Notes under the pieces: model-generated
The model's database searches: none
What the model was told of the DNA's origin: nothing
What the model saw: only the letters and a program-made list of their open reading frames with translations
Source: Clostridia bacterium
Lineage (GTDB): Bacteria; Bacillota; Clostridia; Oscillospirales; Acutalibacteraceae
NCBI GenBank assembly: GCA_017552845.1
Contig: JAFZOE010000362.1
Coordinates: 1-10,626, forward strand
Reading direction: 5' to 3'
DNA: 10,626 bases
Shown: piece by piece, positions 6,704 through 10,626 of the stretch
How the letters are laid out: the number at the start of each line of letters is the position of its first letter
How positions within the stretch are numbered: the first letter of the stretch is position 1
Position numbers and translations under genes: made by a program

Positions 6704-7882
6704 ATGAAAAAGATTCTCGCACTTGTCCTGTCAATAGTTCTTGTTATAGGACTCACCGCTTGCGGTGCAAAGAAGGAAGACAAATTTAAAGTTGGTCTTA
6801 TCTGCCTTCACGACGAAAATTCAACCTATGACAACAACTTCATAATGGCATTAAAAGAAGTTCAGAAAGAACTCGGCTTGGCTGACGACCAGATTCTTAT
6901 TAAGACAGGTATTCCTGAAAAAGAAGCTTGTAAAACAACTGCTGAAGAACTTGTAGACGAAGGATGTGATATAATCTTCGCCGACTCATTCGGTCACGAA
7001 GATTTTATCATTGAAGCCGCTAAAGAGTTTCCTGATGTTCAGTTCTGCCACGCTACCGGCACTCAGGCGCATACCGCTAATATTCCGAATTTCCACAATG
7101 CTTTCGCTTCCATTTACGAAGGTCGTTATTTAGCAGGCGTTGTTGCCGGATTAAAGATTCAGGAAATGATTGATAACGGAGATATCACTCCTGAAGAAGC
7201 TAAGATTGGATACGTAGGTGCATTTCAGTATGCAGAAGTAAAATCCGGATATACATCCTTCTACCTTGGTGCGCGTTCAATAGTAGAAAGTGCTACTATG
7301 GAAGTCGTGTTCACTGAATCTTGGTTCGATATAGCAAAAGAAAAAGAAAATGCTCTTAGACTTATAAATGACGGCTGTGTTCTTATCAGCCAGCATGCTG
7401 ACTCCGAAGGCGCTCCCAAGGCCTGCGAAGAGAAGGGTATCCCCAATGTTGCCTACAACATTAACACCGAATCTATAGCTCCCAATACTGCACTTGTTTC
7501 TTCAAGAATCAACTGGGCTCCTTATTATAAAATGGCTATTCAAGCCACAATGGCCGGCGAAAGCTTTGATGCTGACTGGACCGGCACCATTGCTACAGGC
7601 TCTGTTGAGCTTCTCGAAGTCAACGAAAAAGTTGCCGCTAAAGGAACAGATTCAAAAATCGCTGAAATTAAAGCTGCTCTTGAATCCGGAACTTTACATG
7701 TATATGATACTAAAAACTTCACGGTTAGTGGTAAAGAATTGGATTCTTACAAGGCTGATGTAGATTCAGATGCTGATTTTGCACCAGATACCGAAGTGGT
7801 TTCTGACGGCTATTTCCATGAGAGCGAATACCGTTCTGCTCCATATTTTGATGTTGATATAGATGGCATCACCATTCTTTAA
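6704..7882 (+). CDS. BMP/PnrA-family ABC transporter substrate-binding lipoprotein
   Basis: This 392-residue protein is the extracellular ligand-binding component of the importer encoded by the next genes. A lipoprotein signal peptide is clear: MKK, a hydrophobic stretch, then the lipobox LTAC with C20 as the lipidated cysteine. BMP-family features follow: FKVGLICLHDENSTYDNNF, GCDIIFADSFGHEDFI, HNAFASIYEGRYLAGVVAGL, KIGYVGAF...SGYTSFYLGAR and the segment ending GIPNVAYN. Characterised relatives such as Treponema PnrA bind purine nucleosides; xpt next door supports a purine ligand, but base versus nucleoside cannot be told. Where PnrA-type proteins usually have a DxSFN-like motif, this one has DENSTYDNNF. 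The open frame extends upstream to 6659, but CGGAGG with a seven-base spacer and the signal peptide fix ATG 6704. GCT, CGT and GAA codons are favoured more than in the neighbours, suggesting high expression. Confidence 0.94.
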   Translation: MKKILALVLSIVLVIGLTACGAKKEDKFKVGLICLHDENSTYDNNFIMALKEVQKELGLADDQILIKTGIPEKEACKTTAEELVDEGCDIIFADSFGHEDFIIEAAKEFPDVQFCHATGTQAHTANIPNFHNAFASIYEGRYLAGVVAGLKIQEMIDNGDITPEEAKIGYVGAFQYAEVKSGYTSFYLGARSIVESATMEVVFTESWFDIAKEKENALRLINDGCVLISQHADSEGAPKACEEKGIPNVAYNINTESIAPNTALVSSRINWAPYYKMAIQATMAGESFDADWTGTIATGSVELLEVNEKVAAKGTDSKIAEIKAALESGTLHVYDTKNFTVSGKELDSYKADVDSDADFAPDTEVVSDGYFHESEYRSAPYFDVDIDGITIL

Positions 7883-7897
7883 TCTGTAACATTATTC

Positions 7898-7937
7898 GGG
7901 CGAAGCGTTTTTCGCTTCGCCCATATTCCTTTTATTT
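7898..7937 (+). terminator. Intrinsic, probably leaky, terminator after the binding-protein gene
   Basis: GGGCGAAGCG (7898-7907) and CGCTTCGCCC (7913-7922) form a perfect ten-pair stem with a TTTTT loop, 15 bases after the stop codon. The following tract ATATTCCTTTTATTT is T-rich but interrupted. A strong stem with a poor U tract fits partial read-through, so the binding protein would be made in excess over the ATPase and permease. Confidence 0.75.
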
Positions 7938-7938
7938 A

Positions 7939-7975
7939 TGCTGAAAAGAGAACATCAGGTGCTTTGTTTTCAGCA
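7939..7975 (+). repeat. Second hairpin, before the ATPase ribosome binding site
   Basis: TGCTGAAAA (7939-7947) pairs perfectly with TTTTCAGCA (7967-7975) around a 19-base loop. The stem ends seven bases before CGGAGG (7983-7988). No T run follows, so it is not a terminator. It may protect a processed mRNA end or modulate translation of the ATPase gene. Confidence 0.45.
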
Positions 7976-7994
7976 AAAATGACGGAGGTATATC

Positions 7995-9530
7995 ATGGGC
8001 GCTCCCGCAATCGAATTAAGAAATATTACCAAGACTTTCGGAAGCATCACAGCGAACAAAAATGTTTCCCTGACCGTCAACAGCGGCGAGATTCTCTCTC
8101 TGCTCGGTGAAAACGGAAGCGGAAAGACCACGCTGATGAATATGATTTCGGGCATCTATTTCCCCGACGCAGGTCATATTTTCATTGACGGCAAAGAGGT
8201 GGTCATCCGCTCGCCGAAAGATGCTTTTGATTACAAGATAGGCATGATTCATCAGCATTTCAAGCTGGTGGATATCTTCACGGCCGCCGAAAATATCGTG
8301 CTCGGTCTCAAGGAGAAAGGCAAGTTTGATATTAAGGATATCGAAAAGAAGGTCGCTGAAATCAGCGCAAAATACGGATTTGACATCGACCCGTCTAAAA
8401 AGATATATGAGATGTCCGTTTCCGAAAAGCAGACCGTTGAAATTATCAAGGTGCTTTACAGAGGCGCTAATATACTCATACTCGACGAACCGACTGCCGT
8501 TCTGACTCCTCAGGAGACGGATAAGCTTTTCGCAGTTCTCAGAAAGATGAAAGAGGACGGCAAAGCTATAGTTATTATCACTCATAAGCTTCATGAGGTG
8601 CTCGCTATTTCGGATAAAGTTTCCGTTCTGAGAAAAGGCGAATACATCGGCACTGTCATGACAGCCGAGACTGATGAATCTCAGCTTACCGAAATGATGG
8701 TCGGCAAGAAAATCAGCCTTAATATTGACAGGGAAGAGCCTGAGAACGCTCAGGACAGACTCGAAGTCAAAGGCATTGACTATGAAAACATCGACGGTGT
8801 CAAGATTCTTGACGATGTATCTTTCACGGCCAGGAGCGGAGAGATTCTCGGCATAGCGGGTATATCCGGAAGCGGTCAGAAAGAACTTCTCGAATCGATT
8901 GCCGGCCTGAGAAAGCTCGACGGCGGCGAAATCATTTATCACAATCCCAAGACCGGAATAAGCGATAATCTCAGGGATAAAACTCCGGTGCAGATAAAAG
9001 AACTCGGGGTGCGCCTCTCATTCGTTCCTGAAGACAGACTCGGCATGGGTCTTGTCGGAAACATGGATATCATAGACAATATGATGCTTCGTTCATACAA
9101 GAAAGGAAAAACCGCTTTTCTCGAGCGCAGGCAGCCGAGAGACCTCGCAGAGAAAATCATCAGCGACCTCGAAGTCGTCACGCCTAGCGCGAATACACCT
9201 GTAAGAAGACTTTCGGGCGGTAATATACAGAAAGTTCTCGTCGGCAGAGAAATTGCCGCGGCGCCGACCGTGCTTATGGTCGCCTACCCCGTCAGAGGTC
9301 TTGATATAAATTCATCTTATCTTATATACAATCTGCTCAACGAGCAGAAGGCAAACGGCGTATCCGTCATATTCGTCGGCGAGGACCTTGATGTGCTGGT
9401 TGAGCTATGCGACAGAATAGTTGTGCTGAGCTCGGGAAGAATCACCGGAATTGTTGACGCAAGAAACACCACCAAAGAAGAACTCGGCCTGCTGATGACC
9501 GGAATGAAGGGAGGCTCCTCAAATGAATGA
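7995..9530 (+). CDS. Double-domain ABC transporter ATPase, nucleoside/sugar (NupO/RbsA-like) type
   Basis: This 511-residue cytoplasmic protein powers the importer. The first ATPase domain looks active: Walker A GENGSGKT at 38-45, Q-loop near MIHQHF, signature MSVSEKQ at 140-146, Walker B LILDEP with D164 and E165, and the H-loop histidine in ITHKLHEV. S143 replaces the usual signature glycine, a variant I also recall in E. coli MglA. The second domain is degenerate, as is normal in this family: GISGSGQK at 289-296 has Q295 in the Walker A lysine position, LSGGN at 406-410 is intact, and AYPVRGLD has Y431 where the catalytic glutamate would be. GEDLDVL replaces the H-loop. ATG 7995 has CGGAGG six bases upstream. 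The gene overlaps the permease by eight bases. BMP and permease neighbours favour purine or nucleoside over sugar as substrate. Confidence 0.93.
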   Translation: MGAPAIELRNITKTFGSITANKNVSLTVNSGEILSLLGENGSGKTTLMNMISGIYFPDAGHIFIDGKEVVIRSPKDAFDYKIGMIHQHFKLVDIFTAAENIVLGLKEKGKFDIKDIEKKVAEISAKYGFDIDPSKKIYEMSVSEKQTVEIIKVLYRGANILILDEPTAVLTPQETDKLFAVLRKMKEDGKAIVIITHKLHEVLAISDKVSVLRKGEYIGTVMTAETDESQLTEMMVGKKISLNIDREEPENAQDRLEVKGIDYENIDGVKILDDVSFTARSGEILGIAGISGSGQKELLESIAGLRKLDGGEIIYHNPKTGISDNLRDKTPVQIKELGVRLSFVPEDRLGMGLVGNMDIIDNMMLRSYKKGKTAFLERRQPRDLAEKIISDLEVVTPSANTPVRRLSGGNIQKVLVGREIAAAPTVLMVAYPVRGLDINSSYLIYNLLNEQKANGVSVIFVGEDLDVLVELCDRIVVLSSGRITGIVDARNTTKEELGLLMTGMKGGSSNE

Positions 9531-10626
9531 AAAAGAAAAGAAGACGAGAGAGCCGCTCTTTCATATAGCCAAGAGAAACGGAATTGTATGGTGGAAAGCG
9601 TGGCTCATCAGAGGCGCCGCAATCATCGTCTCGCTCATCGTCTGCGCCTTCATAATCGTGATTCTCACAAAGCAGAATCCGCTTGAGGTCTATGCCGCGA
9701 TGATAAAGGGCAGTTTCGGCACTCCGCGCAAATTCTGGGCTATGCTTCAGAATCTCGCAATCCTGCTCTGCATATCCCTCGCTGTGACTCCTGCGTTCAA
9801 AATGAAATTCTGGAATCTAGGCGCAGAGGGCCAGGTTCTCTTCGGCGGACTTTGCAGCATGATTCTTATGTATAAAATCGGTGACAGAATACCCAACGCA
9901 CTTCTCATTACAGCTATGCTATTCTCCGCTTTACTCGGCGGAATTATTTGGGGCATTTTCCCAGCTATTTGCAAAGCAAAGTGGGGAACCAGTGAAAGCT
10001 TGTTCACTCTAATGCTCAACTATGTTGCTATGATACTTGTAAATTATTTTATATCAGTTTGGATAAAGACGGGATCAGGTGTCATGGGAGTAGTTAACAG
10101 CGCTTCGAAAGCAGGCTGGCTTCCCGATCTCTTCGGGCAGAAATATCTTATAAACATTCTCGTAGTAGCTATTCTTACTGCATTAATGTTTATCTATCTC
10201 AAATACAGTAAGCACGGCTATGAAATAAGCGTTGTCGGCGAGAGTGAAAACACCGCAAGATATATCGGCATCAATGTTAAAAAAGTGATAATCCGCACTA
10301 TGATTCTCTCGGGAGCTCTCTGCGGCCTTGCGGGATTCCTGCTTGTTTCGGGCACAAACCATACGATTTCAAATGAGCTTGCGGGCGGCAACGGATTCAC
10401 TGCTATAATGGTATCCTGGCTCGCAAAATTCAATCCGCTTATAATGGTAGTCACCTCTTTCCTGATTGCATTTCTCCAAAGGGGAGCCGGCGAAATTGCG
10501 ACAAATTTCAATCTAAATACAAGCATAGCCGATATTCTCACCGGCATAATTATTTTCTTCATAATCGGCTGTGAATTCTTTATCAATTATCAAATAAAAT
10601 CAACAAAATCAAAGGGACGAAGCCCA
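9523..10626 (+). CDS. ABC transporter permease, NupP/BPD_transp_2 type, 3' end cut by window edge
   Basis: The frame is open from ATG 9523 to the last base, 368 codons, with no stop reached. The hydrophilic end (KSTKSKGRSP) suggests the true stop is near. It forms the membrane channel of the importer. After a charged, cytoplasmic N-terminus (MNEKEKKTREP), a first membrane segment (IRGAAIIVSLIVCAFIIVIL) and the family motif KFWNLGAEGQ follow. Further marks are WGTSESLFTLMLNY and the coupling segment GESENTARYIGI, followed by GLAGFLLV. Several more hydrophobic segments follow. GGGAGG (9509-9514) lies eight bases before the start, and the gene overlaps the ATPase by eight bases, indicating translational coupling. 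Family importers of this kind normally have a second permease (NupQ-like), which would be expected just downstream of the window. Confidence 0.92.
   Translation, partial: MNEKEKKTREPLFHIAKRNGIVWWKAWLIRGAAIIVSLIVCAFIIVILTKQNPLEVYAAMIKGSFGTPRKFWAMLQNLAILLCISLAVTPAFKMKFWNLGAEGQVLFGGLCSMILMYKIGDRIPNALLITAMLFSALLGGIIWGIFPAICKAKWGTSESLFTLMLNYVAMILVNYFISVWIKTGSGVMGVVNSASKAGWLPDLFGQKYLINILVVAILTALMFIYLKYSKHGYEISVVGESENTARYIGINVKKVIIRTMILSGALCGLAGFLLVSGTNHTISNELAGGNGFTAIMVSWLAKFNPLIMVVTSFLIAFLQRGAGEIATNFNLNTSIADILTGIIIFFIIGCEFFINYQIKSTKSKGRSP

Noticed and set aside
7754..7795. EF-hand-like acidic stretch ADVDSDADFAPDTE near the end of the binding protein
   Set aside because: Spacing of acidic residues does not fit an EF-hand or dockerin loop (no glutamate at position 12, no glycine at 6); it is more likely an acidic tail of this BMP clade.
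8016..8942. 308-codon open frame on the minus strand
   Set aside because: It is a shadow of the ABC ATPase coding sequence, whose Walker and signature motifs are clear in the sense frame.

Overview
The window looks like a chromosomal segment of a moderate-GC member of the Bacillota, probably a clostridial gut-type organism. This is inferred from strong GGAGG and GGGGTGA ribosome binding sites, three genes that probably start with GTG or TTG, frequent AGA arginine codons, the lepA-hemW gene pair, and the protein families present. All genes are on the + strand. No RNA gene, CRISPR array, insertion sequence or phage gene was seen.

Positions 1-2979 are a carbohydrate module: the 3' part of a GH20 beta-N-acetylhexosaminidase, cut by the window edge, followed by a GPH-type sugar:cation symporter of the major facilitator superfamily. 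Together they suggest release and uptake of amino-sugar or glycoside products. Only 20 bases later comes a housekeeping pair, lepA (EF4, a ribosomal GTPase) and hemW (a radical-SAM heme chaperone), which overlap by 14 bases. A 183-base AT-rich spacer (5914-6096) ends this block; it holds a weak hairpin, a good sigma-A-type promoter and an inverted repeat.

Positions 6097-10626 form a purine salvage and uptake module: xpt (xanthine phosphoribosyltransferase, TTG start), a BMP/PnrA-family substrate-binding lipoprotein, a double-domain ABC ATPase of the NupO/RbsA type, and a permease that runs off the right edge. The probable division of labour is that the lipoprotein captures a purine nucleoside or base outside the membrane, the ATPase and permease import it, and Xpt converts xanthine (and possibly guanine) to the nucleotide with PRPP. 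A GC-rich hairpin between the binding-protein gene and the ATPase gene probably acts as a leaky terminator that makes the binding protein more abundant than the rest.

No clearly new biological system is visible. The most interesting unexplained signal is a TAATTTG/CAAATTA inverted repeat that occurs both upstream of xpt and between xpt and the binding-protein gene. The second copy lies just downstream of a candidate extended -10 promoter. It may mark a shared operator. The usual guanine riboswitch was not recognised upstream of xpt.
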